Shown in pieces: positions 9,280 through 18,407 of a stretch of DNA of 64,000 nt. The stretch's first letter is position 1; the number at the start of each line of letters is the position of its first letter. Below the pieces are notes generated by a model that was given only the letters and a program-made list of their open reading frames with translations, ran no database searches and was not told where the DNA came from. The stretch is from NCBI RefSeq assembly GCF_002355515.1, contig NZ_AP014809.1:3248501-3312500 (forward strand), read 5' to 3'. Both the position numbers and the translations under genes were made by a program. The DNA comes from Methylorubrum populi. GTDB taxonomy: Bacteria; Pseudomonadota; Alphaproteobacteria; Rhizobiales; Beijerinckiaceae.

Positions 9280-10811
9280 CGCATCGACGTACCACCAGAC
9301 ATAGCCGCCGCGCGCGACCGCGCCGTCGAATCGAGGTCCGCGCGCAGTGCCGCCGCCGCGAGCCGGCCCGATTGCGCCGCCATCGGCACCCCCGGCCCCG
9401 GATGCACGCTCCCCCCGGCCAAATAGAGCCCCGGCACCCGCGTCCGCGCCCCCGGCCGTTTGAACGTCGCCGTCCAGCCGTGAGAGGCCCGGCCGTAGAG
9501 GGCGCCCCCCGTTCCCGGAAAAAGCCGTGCGAAGTCCTCCGGCGTCGTGGCCGTCGCCGGTCCCGTCGGGGCCAGTGTGAGGCCGCAGGCCGAGAGCTTG
9601 CGAAGGATGTTCGTCTCGCATGCGGCGATCTCCCGAGGGGCGAGTGGACGGTCCCCGCCATCGGCCGGGGCGTTGACGAGGAGGAGCAGGCGTTCGGGAT
9701 CGTTCGGCGGCGATCCGCCGTCGCCGTCCCGATCCTGGGCACAGACGTAGACGGTCGGATCCGGCGGCAGGCGCCGTCCGCGCAGGATCGCGTCGAACTC
9801 CGCCCGGTAATCGGCGGAGAAGAACACGTTGTGGTGGGCCAGGTCGAAGCCCGTCGCCTCCGCCGTCCGACAGAAGGTCACCGCCGAGAGCGAGCGCTCG
9901 CGGGGCGGAATCCGGTCTCCGGCTGAGGCCGCGTCGGCACCGAGCAAGCCCGCGCCGAGGGCTGCGACGTCCGCGTTCGCGATCACCGCGTCGGCCGCCA
10001 ACCGCTCGCCGCCGGCGAGTTCGACACCTGCGACACGGCCGCCCTCGGCGATGATCCGCGCGACATGTGCGCCGGTTCGGATCCTGGCACCCTGTCGCTC
10101 CGCCAGACCGGCCACGACGGCGGCGAGTCGGCTCAAGCCACCTTCGACGGTCCAGATCCCGGCCTGCTCGACATGGGCGACCAGCATCAGGGTCGCCGGC
10201 GCCTCGAACGGCGAGGCGCCGCAATAGGTGGCGTAGCGCCCGAAGAGCTGGCGCAGGCGCGGGTCGCGAAAATACTCCCCGAGCGCCGACCACAGAGTCG
10301 CGAAGGGTTGGATGCGCCAGAGGCTGCCGATGCCGGACAGGCCGACGCGCTGGGCGAGATCGACCGGGCTCGGCCGGTCGGCACGGATGAACGGTCCCTC
10401 GAGGGTGCGGTAGACCTCCGCCGCGCGAGCGCAGAAGCGGCGGTAGCCGTCCGCCTCGCGGGCACCCGCGAAGGCGCCGATCGCGTCGGCCGACGCGTCG
10501 ATGTCAGCGAACAGATCGAGTCGCTCGCGCTCGTTCCAGGCGTGACGGGCCAGCAAGCTGGCCGGTCGCAGGCCGATCTCCGCCTCGAGGCTCGTGCCGG
10601 CCTCGGCGAAGAGCGCGTCGAACACCCACCGCATGGTGAAGACGGTCGGGCCCGCCTCGACCGGGATGCCGCCCACCGAGACCGCCCGCATCTTACCGCC
10701 GACCGACGGCGCCCGCTCCAGCACCGTCACGTCGAGACCCGACGCGGCGAGACTGAGCGCCGCGGTGAGACCGCCGATCCCGGCGCCGATCACGATGACG
10801 CGCTTCTCCAT
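9276..10811 (-). CDS. crtD: hydroxyneurosporene/methoxyneurosporene dehydrogenase (phytoene-desaturase family)
   Basis: A FAD-dependent desaturase that introduces the 3,4 double bond after hydration and methylation of acyclic carotenoids. The 511-residue protein starts with the dinucleotide-binding motif VIGAGIGGLTAALS and ends with the family's C-terminal FAD-binding block (LYLAGGSVHPGPGVPMA). I call crtD rather than crtI because of the adjacent crtC, crtE and crtF genes and the overall match. It is transcribed away from crtE, with a PpsR-type palindrome between them. The last 20 or so codons overlap the conserved start of crtC in another frame. Confidence 0.85.
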   Translation of the reverse strand: MEKRVIVIGAGIGGLTAALSLAASGLDVTVLERAPSVGGKMRAVSVGGIPVEAGPTVFTMRWVFDALFAEAGTSLEAEIGLRPASLLARHAWNERERLDLFADIDASADAIGAFAGAREADGYRRFCARAAEVYRTLEGPFIRADRPSPVDLAQRVGLSGIGSLWRIQPFATLWSALGEYFRDPRLRQLFGRYATYCGASPFEAPATLMLVAHVEQAGIWTVEGGLSRLAAVVAGLAERQGARIRTGAHVARIIAEGGRVAGVELAGGERLAADAVIANADVAALGAGLLGADAASAGDRIPPRERSLSAVTFCRTAEATGFDLAHHNVFFSADYRAEFDAILRGRRLPPDPTVYVCAQDRDGDGGSPPNDPERLLLLVNAPADGGDRPLAPREIAACETNILRKLSACGLTLAPTGPATATTPEDFARLFPGTGGALYGRASHGWTATFKRPGARTRVPGLYLAGGSVHPGPGVPMAAQSGRLAAAALRADLDSTARSRAAAMSGGTSMR

Positions 10812-10863
10812 CGAAAGACGCTCGCTTTACCCTACCGTCGGCGTTGATCCCAACCGCGATTAG

Positions 10864-10881
10864 TGTCAATCATAATTGACA
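10864..10881. promoter_or_regulatory. PpsR/CrtJ-type operator between crtD and crtE
   Basis: TGTCAATCATAATTGACA is a near-perfect inverted repeat that fits the TGT-N12-ACA site bound by the PpsR/CrtJ repressor in purple bacteria. Its right half doubles as a perfect TTGACA (10876-10881) reading towards crtE. Its left half gives the same hexamer towards crtD. Binding here would block both divergent promoters. I did not find strong -10 boxes for either direction. Confidence 0.8.
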
Positions 10882-10919
10882 CATGAGCAAGACAACATGA
10901 ATTGACTCGGGAGGACGCG

Positions 10920-11786
10920 ATGGACGTCGGCAGGCGGATCGAGACGGTGCTCGACGTGGCGGTTTCGCACGCGGAGGCGCCGGGGGCGCCGCCGCTCCTG
11001 GCCGAGGCGATCCGCTACGCCGTGTTCCCGGGCGGGCATCGCATCCGTCCGCGCCTCTGCCTCGCCGTGGCACGGGCCTGCGGTGACGACGACCCCGCAG
11101 CCTCGGATTCGGCCGCGGCGGCGATCGAGCTGTTGCACTGCGCCTCTCTCATTCACGACGACCTGCCGTGCTTCGACGACGCGGCGATGCGCCGGCAGAA
11201 GCCCTCGGTCCACGCCGCCTTCGGTGTTCCGCTCGCCGTTCTCACGGGCGACGCGCTGATCGTCGCCGCCTTCGAGACGCTGGCTCGGGGAGCCGCCCGC
11301 TCGCCCGCTCGACTCGCCGCCCTGGTCGGGCTCGTCGCCCGCGCCGTCGGCTCGCCCTCGGGCATCGTCGCGGGACAGGCCTGGGAATCCGAGCCGCATG
11401 TCGATCTCGTCGAGTACCAGCAGGCCAAGACCGGCGCGCTGTTCGCCGCCGCCACCGTCGCGGGCGCGGCGGCGGCGGGCGCGGCACCCCTGCCGTGGCG
11501 CCTGCTCGGCGAATGCCTCGGCGAGGCTTACCAAGTCGCCGACGACCTGCGCGACGTCGCCTGCCGCCAGGAGGAGATCGGCAAGCCCGCCGGCCGCGAC
11601 GCGACCCTCGGGCGCCCGAACGCCGCCGCCCTGCTCGGAATGGGCGGCGCGCTGGAGCGGCTCAGGCGGCTGACACGGGAGGCGATCGAGGTGATCCCGG
11701 ACTGTCCGGGACAGGCCGCGATGCGTGCTGAGATCGAGGCCCAGACGCGCCTGTTCCTTCCCGCCTCGCTGCGCGAAGCGGCTTGA
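10920..11786 (+). CDS. crtE: geranylgeranyl diphosphate synthase
   Basis: A polyprenyl synthetase that makes the C20 precursor for carotenoids and the phytyl/geranylgeranyl tail of bacteriochlorophyll. The first aspartate-rich motif reads DDLPCFDD and the second DDLRD, after an FPGGHRIRPRL block. The ATG at 10920 follows GGGAGGA at a normal distance; the TTG at 10902 is an alternative but poorer start. First gene of the crtE-crtF unit, controlled from the PpsR-type palindrome just upstream. Confidence 0.92.
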   Translation: MDVGRRIETVLDVAVSHAEAPGAPPLLAEAIRYAVFPGGHRIRPRLCLAVARACGDDDPAASDSAAAAIELLHCASLIHDDLPCFDDAAMRRQKPSVHAAFGVPLAVLTGDALIVAAFETLARGAARSPARLAALVGLVARAVGSPSGIVAGQAWESEPHVDLVEYQQAKTGALFAAATVAGAAAAGAAPLPWRLLGECLGEAYQVADDLRDVACRQEEIGKPAGRDATLGRPNAAALLGMGGALERLRRLTREAIEVIPDCPGQAAMRAEIEAQTRLFLPASLREAA

Positions 11787-11808
11787 GCCCGCCGTGCCGC
11801 CCGGGGCG

Positions 11809-12948
11809 ATGACGGAAACCGGACCCGCGCCCCGTTCGCCCGGCTGGCGCGAGCGCTGGCTCGCCCTGCGCAATCGGCTGGTGGCCTCGCCCGGCTTCCA
11901 GCGGTGGGCAGCCGGGTTTCCGTTCACGCGCGGCATCGCGCGGCGCAACACGCGGGCCTTGTTCGATCTCTGCGCCGGCTTCGTCTACGCGCAGGTGCTG
12001 TTCGCCTGCGTCCGGCTCGACCTGTTCGGATCGCTGCGCGACGGCCCCCTCCCTCCGGAAGCGATCGCCCACCGGCTCGGCTTGCCCCCGGAGCGGAGCC
12101 TTACCCTGCTGAGGGCCGCGGCCTCGCTCGACCTGATCAGGCGACTGCCCGACGGGCGCTTCGCGCTCGCCGATCTCGGTGCGGCGCTGATCGGCAATCC
12201 TTCGATCGCTCTGATGATCGAACATCACGCCATGCTCTACGCTGATCTGGCCGATCCGGTCGCGCTGCTGCGGGGTACGGCGGGCCCGACCCGACTCGCC
12301 GGCTACTGGCCCTATGCCGATGCCGCGAGCACCGCATCGGTCGGCCCTGCCTCGGTGGCGGCCTATAGCGGGCTGATGGCCGCCTCGCAGGCGCTGATCG
12401 CGGAGGATGTCCTCGACGCGCTACCGCTCGCCGACCGGTCCTGCCTGATGGATGTCGGAGGCGGTGAGGGCGTCTTCCTGGCCAAAGCCGCCCAACGCCA
12501 TCCGGGTCTGGCGCTGCGCCTGCTCGATCTGCCGCCCGTTGCCGAACGGGCAGGCGCTCGACTCGCCGCCGAGGGACACGGCGACCGGGTGGTCTGCTTC
12601 GGTCGAACCTTTCTCGACGCGCCCCTCCCGCGGGGGGCCGACGCCATCACCCTGGTGCGGGTGGTTCACGATCACGACGACGCGAGGGTCATGGCGCTCC
12701 TGCGCGCGGTTCACGCAGCGCTGCCGCCCGGCGGCCTTCTCGCGATCGCGGAACCGATGGCCGGCACGGCCGGGGCCGAGCCCGTCGGCGACGCCTATTT
12801 CGGTTTCTACCTCCTTGCCATGGGCAGCGGCCGTCCCCGCACTGTGCGGGAATTGTCCGAGATGCTGGCCTGCGCCGGCTTCAGCGGCATCCGCGAGCGA
12901 TCGACCCGCCGCCCGCTTCTCGCGCGATTGATCACAGCGACACGTTGA
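11809..12948 (+). CDS. crtF: hydroxyneurosporene O-methyltransferase
   Basis: SAM-dependent methyltransferase of the spirilloxanthin/spheroidene branch. It has an N-terminal winged-helix dimerisation region and a C-terminal O-methyltransferase domain with the SAM motif LMDVGGGEGVFL. The HDHDDARV block carries the family's catalytic histidine region. The ATG at 11809 gives 379 residues; the GTG at 11794 is possible. It follows crtE by 22 bases and ends about 100 bases before bchC, next to a second PpsR-type site. Confidence 0.88.
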   Translation: MTETGPAPRSPGWRERWLALRNRLVASPGFQRWAAGFPFTRGIARRNTRALFDLCAGFVYAQVLFACVRLDLFGSLRDGPLPPEAIAHRLGLPPERSLTLLRAAASLDLIRRLPDGRFALADLGAALIGNPSIALMIEHHAMLYADLADPVALLRGTAGPTRLAGYWPYADAASTASVGPASVAAYSGLMAASQALIAEDVLDALPLADRSCLMDVGGGEGVFLAKAAQRHPGLALRLLDLPPVAERAGARLAAEGHGDRVVCFGRTFLDAPLPRGADAITLVRVVHDHDDARVMALLRAVHAALPPGGLLAIAEPMAGTAGAEPVGDAYFGFYLLAMGSGRPRTVRELSEMLACAGFSGIRERSTRRPLLARLITATR

Positions 12949-12966
12949 TCAACTCGTAAACATCAC

Positions 12967-12994
12967 TTGACGCGCTTGAGTGTCTATCTAGGAT
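12967..12994 (+). promoter_or_regulatory. probable promoter for bchC-X-Y-Z (and puf readthrough)
   Basis: TTGACG (12967-12972) and TAGGAT (12989-12994) are separated by 16 bases and lie about 60 bases upstream of the bchC start. The -10 hexamer is inside the TGT-N12-ACA palindrome at 12981-12998, the arrangement expected for a repressed photosynthesis promoter. Assignment is by consensus matching only. Confidence 0.55.
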
Positions 12995-12998
12995 GACA
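12981..12998. promoter_or_regulatory. PpsR/CrtJ-type operator upstream of bchC
   Basis: TGTCTATCTAGGATGACA keeps the TGT-N12-ACA frame of the PpsR/CrtJ site, and only the outer arms are strongly symmetric. It overlaps the predicted -10 box of the bchC promoter. Together with the site at 10864 this predicts shared oxygen/light control of carotenoid and bacteriochlorophyll genes. Confidence 0.7.
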
Positions 12999-13052
12999 CA
13001 AAGCGATGCTGCAGCCGCAGAGTCGCAACCATCGCAGGGCGGAGACAGGGAC

Positions 13053-13991
13053 ATGGAGGCATTGGCCGTCGTCCTTGAACGACCGGAGCACCTGGCGCTG
13101 AGCCGCCTCGCGCTCACACCCGCCGTCGAGGGCGATGCGGTCGTCGCCGTATCCTGGAGCGGGATCAGCACGGGAACCGAGCGTCTGCTCTGGTCCGGCC
13201 GGATGCCGCCCTTCCCCGGAATGGGCTATCCGCTCGTGCCCGGCTACGAGGCGGTCGGCACCGTGGTCGAGGCTACGGCCGGAAGCGGCCTCAAGGTTGG
13301 GCAGACCGTATTCGTCCCCGGCGCCCGCTGCTTCGGCGAGGTCAACGGCCTGTTCGGCGGCGCGGCCTCGCACCTGATCGCCCCGGCCGCCCGCCTCGTT
13401 CCGGTCGATGCCGCGCTCGGCGACCGTGCCTGCCTCATCGCCCTGGCGGCGACCGCCTATCATGCCCTTTCCGGCATCGTCCCCGGCGAGCGCAACCTGA
13501 TCGTCGGCCACGGCGTGCTCGGCCGCCTGCTCGCGCGGCTGACGCTGCTCGCGGGCGGCACGCCGGTGGTGTGGGAATGCGAGCCGCTTCGCGCGAACGG
13601 AACCTTCGGCTACGCGGTACTGTCGCCCGACGACGATCCCGCGCGCGACTACGCGACCATCACCGATGTCAGCGGCGATGCGAGCCTGCTCGATACGCTC
13701 ATCGGCCGGCTCGCCCCCGGCGGCGAGATCGTGCTCGCCGGCTTCTACGAAGCGCCCCTTACCTTCACCTTCCCTCCCGCTTTCATGCGCGAGGCCCGAA
13801 TCCGGGTCTCGGCGGAGTGGCGGCCGGGCGATCTCGCCGCCGTTCGGGCGCTGATCGAAAGCGGAAGCCTGTCGCTCGACGGACTGATCACCCACCGCGT
13901 GCCGGCGACGCAGGCGGAGGGCGCCTACCGTACCGCCTTCGCCGACCCGGCCTGCCTGAAAATGATCCTCGATTGGAGGACCTGCTCATGA
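13053..13991 (+). CDS. bchC: 3-hydroxyethyl bacteriochlorophyllide a dehydrogenase
   Basis: Oxidises the C3 hydroxyethyl group to acetyl late in bacteriochlorophyll a synthesis. It is a zinc-alcohol-dehydrogenase-like protein of 312 residues with SWSGISTGTERLLW, the GYPLVPGYEAVG block and a nucleotide-binding region near VGHGVLGRLLARL. The ATG at 13053 follows GGAGACAGG. An upstream in-frame ATG at 12993 falls inside the operator and promoter and is unlikely. It overlaps bchX by four bases (ATGA). Confidence 0.93.
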   Translation: MEALAVVLERPEHLALSRLALTPAVEGDAVVAVSWSGISTGTERLLWSGRMPPFPGMGYPLVPGYEAVGTVVEATAGSGLKVGQTVFVPGARCFGEVNGLFGGAASHLIAPAARLVPVDAALGDRACLIALAATAYHALSGIVPGERNLIVGHGVLGRLLARLTLLAGGTPVVWECEPLRANGTFGYAVLSPDDDPARDYATITDVSGDASLLDTLIGRLAPGGEIVLAGFYEAPLTFTFPPAFMREARIRVSAEWRPGDLAAVRALIESGSLSLDGLITHRVPATQAEGAYRTAFADPACLKMILDWRTCS

Positions 13992-14992
13992 ACCTTCAGC
14001 TCAACAAGGCGGCGCTCGCCGCCGCCGCGACGCTGCGGGACGAGGCCGCCATCGAGCCCGATCCGGTCGCGACCGGCGAGGTGAAACGCGAGACGCAGAT
14101 CATCGCGATCTACGGCAAGGGCGGCATCGGCAAGTCGTTCACCCTTGCCAACCTCAGCTACATGATGGCCCAGCAGGGACGTAAGGTGCTGCTGATCGGC
14201 TGCGACCCGAAGAGCGACACGACCTCGCTTCTGTTCGGCGGGCGCGCCTGCCCGACCATCATCGAGACCTCGACCCGGAAGAAGCTCGCGGGCGAGGCGG
14301 TCGCCATCGGCGATGTCTGCTTCAAGCGCGACGGCGTCTACGCGATGGAATTGGGCGGGCCGGAGGTCGGCCGCGGCTGCGGCGGGCGCGGCATCATCCA
14401 CGGCTTCGAGCTGCTGGAGAAGCTTGGCTTCCATGAATGGGGCTTCGATTACGTCCTGCTCGACTTCCTTGGCGACGTGGTCTGCGGCGGCTTCGGCCTG
14501 CCGATCGCCCGCGACATGTGCCAGAAGGTCATCGTCGTCGGCTCCAACGACCTGCAATCGCTCTACGTCGCCAACAACGTCTGCTCGGCGGTGGAGTATT
14601 TCCGCAAGCTCGGCGGCAATGTTGGCGTCGGCGGCCTCGTCATCAACAAGGATGACGGCACCGGAGAGGCTCAGGCCTTTGCGGAAGCTGCCGGCATCCC
14701 GGTCCTGGCCTCGATTCCGGCCCATGAGGACATCCGCCGCAAGAGCGCGAATTACGAAATCATCGGCAAGCCTGAGGGGCGCTGGGGTCCGCTCTTCGCC
14801 GATCTCGCGCAGAACGTGGCGGCGGCGGCGCCGCACCAGCCGAAGCCGCTGAGTCAGGACGCGCTGCTCGGTCTGTTTTCGAGCGAGGCCACCGGCCGCG
14901 ACGTGGTGCTGGAGCCCGCCACCCTCGAGGACATGTGCGGGCGGACCACGCTCGCCAAGCCGTCCCTCGAAGTCGTCTACGACGAGGTCTGA
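13988..14992 (+). CDS. bchX: chlorophyllide a reductase, iron protein subunit X
   Basis: ATP-dependent reductase component that feeds electrons to BchYZ for reduction of chlorin ring B. Its 334 residues resemble the nitrogenase iron protein: P-loop YGKGGIGKS (residues 42-50), a CDPKSDTT switch, and the two cluster-ligand cysteines in GRGCGGRG and DVVCGGFG. It has the N-terminal extension typical of BchX compared with BchL. The start overlaps the bchC stop. Confidence 0.96.
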   Translation: MNLQLNKAALAAAATLRDEAAIEPDPVATGEVKRETQIIAIYGKGGIGKSFTLANLSYMMAQQGRKVLLIGCDPKSDTTSLLFGGRACPTIIETSTRKKLAGEAVAIGDVCFKRDGVYAMELGGPEVGRGCGGRGIIHGFELLEKLGFHEWGFDYVLLDFLGDVVCGGFGLPIARDMCQKVIVVGSNDLQSLYVANNVCSAVEYFRKLGGNVGVGGLVINKDDGTGEAQAFAEAAGIPVLASIPAHEDIRRKSANYEIIGKPEGRWGPLFADLAQNVAAAAPHQPKPLSQDALLGLFSSEATGRDVVLEPATLEDMCGRTTLAKPSLEVVYDEV

Positions 14993-14995
14993 GCC

Positions 14996-16522
14996 ATGGC
15001 GGTCAGCCTCGACATCACCGCGCTCCGCGCCCGCCGCCCCGAGGGCATCGATCTCGCCGCGACGCAGGGCGACGGCCTCGGCTGCCATGCCGGCAAGGAT
15101 GCGATGCGCGCGGCGGCCGAGGCCGCCGGGATGTCCGAGACGCTGGAGCAGTACCGGCGGGACTACCCGGCCGGTCCGCACGACCAGCCGCAGAGCATGT
15201 GCCCGGCCTTCGGCTCCCTGCGCGTCGGTCTGCGCATGCGGCGCACGATGACGATCCTGTCGGGCTCGGCCTGCTGCGTCTACGGGCTCACCTTCACCTC
15301 GCATTTCTACGGGGCGCGCCGCAGCGTCGGCTACGTGCCGTTCAACTCCGAGACGCTCGTCACCGGCAAGCTGTTCGAGGACATCCGCGACGCGGTCCAC
15401 GCCTCGGCCCGGCCAGACGCTTACGACGCCATCGTCGTCATCAACCTCTGCGTTCCGACCGCCTCCGGCGTGCCGCTGCGGCTGCTGCCGAAACAGATCG
15501 ACGGCGTGCGGGTCATCGGCATCGACGTACCGGGCTTCGGCGTTCCGACGCATGCCGAAGCCAAGGACGTGCTGGCCGGCGCGATGCTGAAGTTCGCCCG
15601 CACCGAGGCGGAGAGCGGCCCGGTCCAGGCGCCGCGCGGCGGCCGCTCTGAGCGCCCGGCGGTGGCGCTGCTCGGCGAGATGTTCCCGGCCGATCCGGTG
15701 GTGATCGGCGGGCTGCTCGAACCCCTCGGCCTCAGCGCCGGCCCGGTCGTGCCGACGCGAGAATGGCGCGAACTCTACGGCGCCCTCGATGCGGCGGCGG
15801 TGGCGGCGATCCACCCGTTCTACACCGCGAGCGTGCGCGAGTTCGAGGCGGCCGGGCGTCCCGTGGTGGGCTCCGCCCCCGTCGGCCATGACGGCACCGC
15901 CGACTGGCTGGCGGCCATCGGCAAGGCCTGCGACGTGCCGCGGGATAGAATCGCCGCCGCCCAGAACCGGCTGCTGCCGATCATCCGCGGCGCGCTCTCC
16001 GCCGCACCGATCCGCGGGCGGATCACCCTGTCGGGCTACGAGGGGTCGGAGTTGCTGGTCGCACGTCTCCTCGTCGAGAGCGGTGCCGACGTTCCCTATG
16101 TCGGCACGGCCTGCCCGCGTACGCCCTGGTCCGAACCCGACCGGGTCTGGCTCGAGGAGCGCGGCGTCCGCGTCCGCTACCGTGCCTCGCTGGAGGACGA
16201 TCTCGCGGCCTTCGCGGAATTCCGCCCGGATCTCGCCATCGGCACGACGCCGGTGGTGCAGAAGGCGAAGGAGGCCGGCACACCGGCGCTCTACTTCACC
16301 AACCTGATCTCGGCGCGTCCGCTGATGGGCGCGGCCGGGGCCGGCTCGCTCGCCAAGGTGGTGAACGCTGCCCTCGCCAACCGCCCGCGTTTCGACGCGA
16401 TGCGCGCCTTCTTCGAGGGCGTCGGCACCGGCCACGCCGCCGGCATCTGGCAGGAGGTGCCGCAGGCCAAGGCCGCGCCGAAGGCGCGAGCCGCCGAGAA
16501 ACCAGTCGGGGAGATGGCGTGA
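14996..16522 (+). CDS. bchY: chlorophyllide a reductase subunit Y
   Basis: Catalytic component, related to nitrogenase NifD/E, that forms the BchYZ heterotetramer reducing the C7-C8 double bond. Its 508 residues include the conserved cysteine regions QSMCPAFGS and [12 protein letters not shown] near the N-terminus, which are expected to bind the iron-sulphur cluster. It starts three bases after bchX and its stop overlaps the bchZ start (TGATG). Confidence 0.95.
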   Translation: MAVSLDITALRARRPEGIDLAATQGDGLGCHAGKDAMRAAAEAAGMSETLEQYRRDYPAGPHDQPQSMCPAFGSLRVGLRMRRTMTILSGSACCVYGLTFTSHFYGARRSVGYVPFNSETLVTGKLFEDIRDAVHASARPDAYDAIVVINLCVPTASGVPLRLLPKQIDGVRVIGIDVPGFGVPTHAEAKDVLAGAMLKFARTEAESGPVQAPRGGRSERPAVALLGEMFPADPVVIGGLLEPLGLSAGPVVPTREWRELYGALDAAAVAAIHPFYTASVREFEAAGRPVVGSAPVGHDGTADWLAAIGKACDVPRDRIAAAQNRLLPIIRGALSAAPIRGRITLSGYEGSELLVARLLVESGADVPYVGTACPRTPWSEPDRVWLEERGVRVRYRASLEDDLAAFAEFRPDLAIGTTPVVQKAKEAGTPALYFTNLISARPLMGAAGAGSLAKVVNAALANRPRFDAMRAFFEGVGTGHAAGIWQEVPQAKAAPKARAAEKPVGEMA

Positions 16523-17988
16523 TGCTGATCCTCGATCACGACCGGGCCGGCGGCTACTGGGGGGCGGTCTACGTCTTCACGGCGATCAAGGGCCTGCAGG
16601 TCGTCATCGACGGCCCCGTGGGCTGCGAGAACCTGCCGGTCACCTCGGTGCTGCACTACACCGACGCGCTGCCGCCGCACGAGTTGCCGATCGTCGTCAC
16701 CGGCTTGGCGGAAGAGGAGCTTGGGCGCCACGGCACGGAAGGGGCGATGAAGCGGGCGCACGCCACGCTCGATCCCGGCCAGCCGAGCGTCGTGGTCACG
16801 GGCTCGATCGCCGAGATGATCGGCGGCGGCGTCACGCCGGAAGGGACCGGACTGCAGCGCTTCCTGCCGCGCACCATCGACGAGGACCAGTGGCAGGCCG
16901 CCGACCGGGCAATGAGCTGGCTCTGGCAGGAATACGGCGCCCGGCGCTTCGCCAAGAAGGGCATTCCGGCCCGGCCCGAGCGCAAGCCCGGGGAGCGGCC
17001 GCGGGTCAACATCATCGGTCCGGCCTACGGCACCTTCAACATGCCGTCCGATCTCGCCGAGATCCGCCGCCTGGTGGAGGGCATCGGCGCCGAGGTGAAC
17101 CTCACCTTCCCGCTCGGCGCGCACCTCGCCGACGTGCCCAAGCTTGTCAATGCGGATGCCAATATCTGCCTCTACCGCGAGTTCGGCCGCCTGCTCTGCG
17201 AGAGCATGGAGCGGCCCTATCTCCAAGCGCCGATCGGGGTGCTCTCGACCACCAAGTTCCTGCGCTCGCTCGGCGAGATCCTGGGGCTCGACCCGGAGCC
17301 CTTCATCGAGCGCGAGCGACACACCACGATCAAGCCGGTCTGGGACCTGTGGCGCTCGGTGACGCAGGACTTCTTCGGCACGGCGAGCTTCGGCATCGTC
17401 GCCACCGAGACCTATGCCCGCGGCGTGCGCCATTTCCTCGAAGAGGAGATGGGGCTGCCCTGCCACTTCGCCTTCGCGCGCTCCGCCGGCACCAAGCCCG
17501 ACAACGCCGCGGTGCGCGACGCGATCAAGGCCAATCCGCCGCTCGTCCTGTTCGGCTCCTTCAACGAGCGCATGTACCTCGCCGAGTGCGGCGGACGAGC
17601 GGCCTACGTCCCCGCCTCGTTCCCCGGCGCGATCATCCGGCGGCACACCGGAACGCCCTTCATGGGCTACGCCGGCGCGACCTACCTCGTGCAGGAGGTC
17701 TGCAACGCCCTGTTCGACATGCTCTTCCACATCCTGCCGCTCGCCCGCGACATGGATGCGGTGGAGGCCACCCCGGCGCGGACGCACCGCGAACTGCCCT
17801 GGGACGAGGCGGCCCGTGCCCGGCTCGACGCGCTGGTCGAGCGGCACCCCGTTCTCACCCGCATCTCCGCCGCCAAGCGCCTGCGCGACGCGGCCGAGCG
17901 GGCGGCGCGCCGTGCCGCCGCCGAGCGCGTGGCGACCGACCATGTCGAGCGGGCGCAGAGCGATCTCACCGCAGGAGTTGCCGCATGA
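16522..17988 (+). CDS. bchZ: chlorophyllide a reductase subunit Z
   Basis: Partner of BchY in the dark-operative reduction of chlorophyllide a. It has 488 residues with the family opening [14 protein letters not shown], the cluster cysteine in [10 protein letters not shown], and an [17 protein letters not shown] block. The ATG at 16522 overlaps the bchY stop by one base. The stop overlaps the ATG of the following pufQ-like gene, so the bch and puf parts are likely translated in series. Confidence 0.95.
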   Translation: MLILDHDRAGGYWGAVYVFTAIKGLQVVIDGPVGCENLPVTSVLHYTDALPPHELPIVVTGLAEEELGRHGTEGAMKRAHATLDPGQPSVVVTGSIAEMIGGGVTPEGTGLQRFLPRTIDEDQWQAADRAMSWLWQEYGARRFAKKGIPARPERKPGERPRVNIIGPAYGTFNMPSDLAEIRRLVEGIGAEVNLTFPLGAHLADVPKLVNADANICLYREFGRLLCESMERPYLQAPIGVLSTTKFLRSLGEILGLDPEPFIERERHTTIKPVWDLWRSVTQDFFGTASFGIVATETYARGVRHFLEEEMGLPCHFAFARSAGTKPDNAAVRDAIKANPPLVLFGSFNERMYLAECGGRAAYVPASFPGAIIRRHTGTPFMGYAGATYLVQEVCNALFDMLFHILPLARDMDAVEATPARTHRELPWDEAARARLDALVERHPVLTRISAAKRLRDAAERAARRAAAERVATDHVERAQSDLTAGVAA

Positions 17989-18290
17989 GCGCGCTCCTCC
18001 ACCCCCTTCACCCTCCGGCTCCGTGCGGGGTCGGAAAGCTCGCGGAGCAACCTGCCATGGGAGCCGTCATGCAACGATCGATGCCCGCATCGTCGCGCCT
18101 GCACAGCGAGGCGATCCAGTTCCGGATCATCCTGGCTGCGACCTATCCGTTCTTCCTCGCCGCGGCGATCGTGCAGCGCGTCCTGCCGGGTCAGGCGACG
18201 CGGCGTGGCCTGCTGCCGGTGCGTCGCTCCGTCTTCGGCGAGGCCAAGGCCATGGCGGTCTCGGCGATTCCCTTCGCCTTCATGGGCTAG
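17985..18290 (+). CDS. pufQ: PufQ-like small membrane protein
   Basis: A 101-residue protein between bchZ and pufB, the position PufQ occupies in purple bacteria, where it promotes bacteriochlorophyll synthesis or delivery. It has one strong hydrophobic helix (residues about 45-65) preceded by HSEAIQFR, comparable to the membrane-proximal segment of known PufQ. The N-terminal 40 residues are proline-rich and unlike Rhodobacter PufQ, and sequence identity is low. AGGAG lies just before the ATG at 17985, which overlaps the bchZ stop. ATGs at 18058 and 18070 are alternative starts. Confidence 0.65.
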   Translation: MSALLHPLHPPAPCGVGKLAEQPAMGAVMQRSMPASSRLHSEAIQFRIILAATYPFFLAAAIVQRVLPGQATRRGLLPVRRSVFGEAKAMAVSAIPFAFMG

Positions 18291-18331
18291 CGCGCCCCAC
18301 ACACTTCCGTGCGGTGACACGGGGGACCCTG

Positions 18332-18357
18332 CGCCGTGATGTCATCGAGTCACGGCG
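18332..18357 (+). repeat. hairpin in the pufQ-pufB spacer
   Basis: CGCCGTGA (18332-18339) pairs perfectly with TCACGGCG (18350-18357) around a 10-base loop, about 50 bases before pufB. In other purple bacteria, structured leaders around pufBA affect processing and stability. That role is inferred here. There is no U-run. Confidence 0.45.
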
Positions 18358-18407
18358 ACACCCGCCACGCCTGTCAACGCGCGGCACAACCAGCGGAGGT
18401 TCGATCG

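Noticed and set aside
9280..10293. N-terminal extension of the crtC frame reaching deep into crtD.
   Set aside because: Apart from the last 20 or so codons, which hold the GGYVWW block, it is arginine-rich shadow of crtD and not part of CrtC.
12950..12962. TGTN-type site around GTTGATCAAC near the crtF stop as a third PpsR operator.
   Set aside because: Spacing between TGT and ACA is 14 rather than 12 bases, so it does not fit.
12993..13052. A longer bchC beginning at the ATG at 12993.
   Set aside because: That ATG is inside the operator and overlaps the -10 box. The ATG at 13053 has a good ribosome-binding site and matches the family start.
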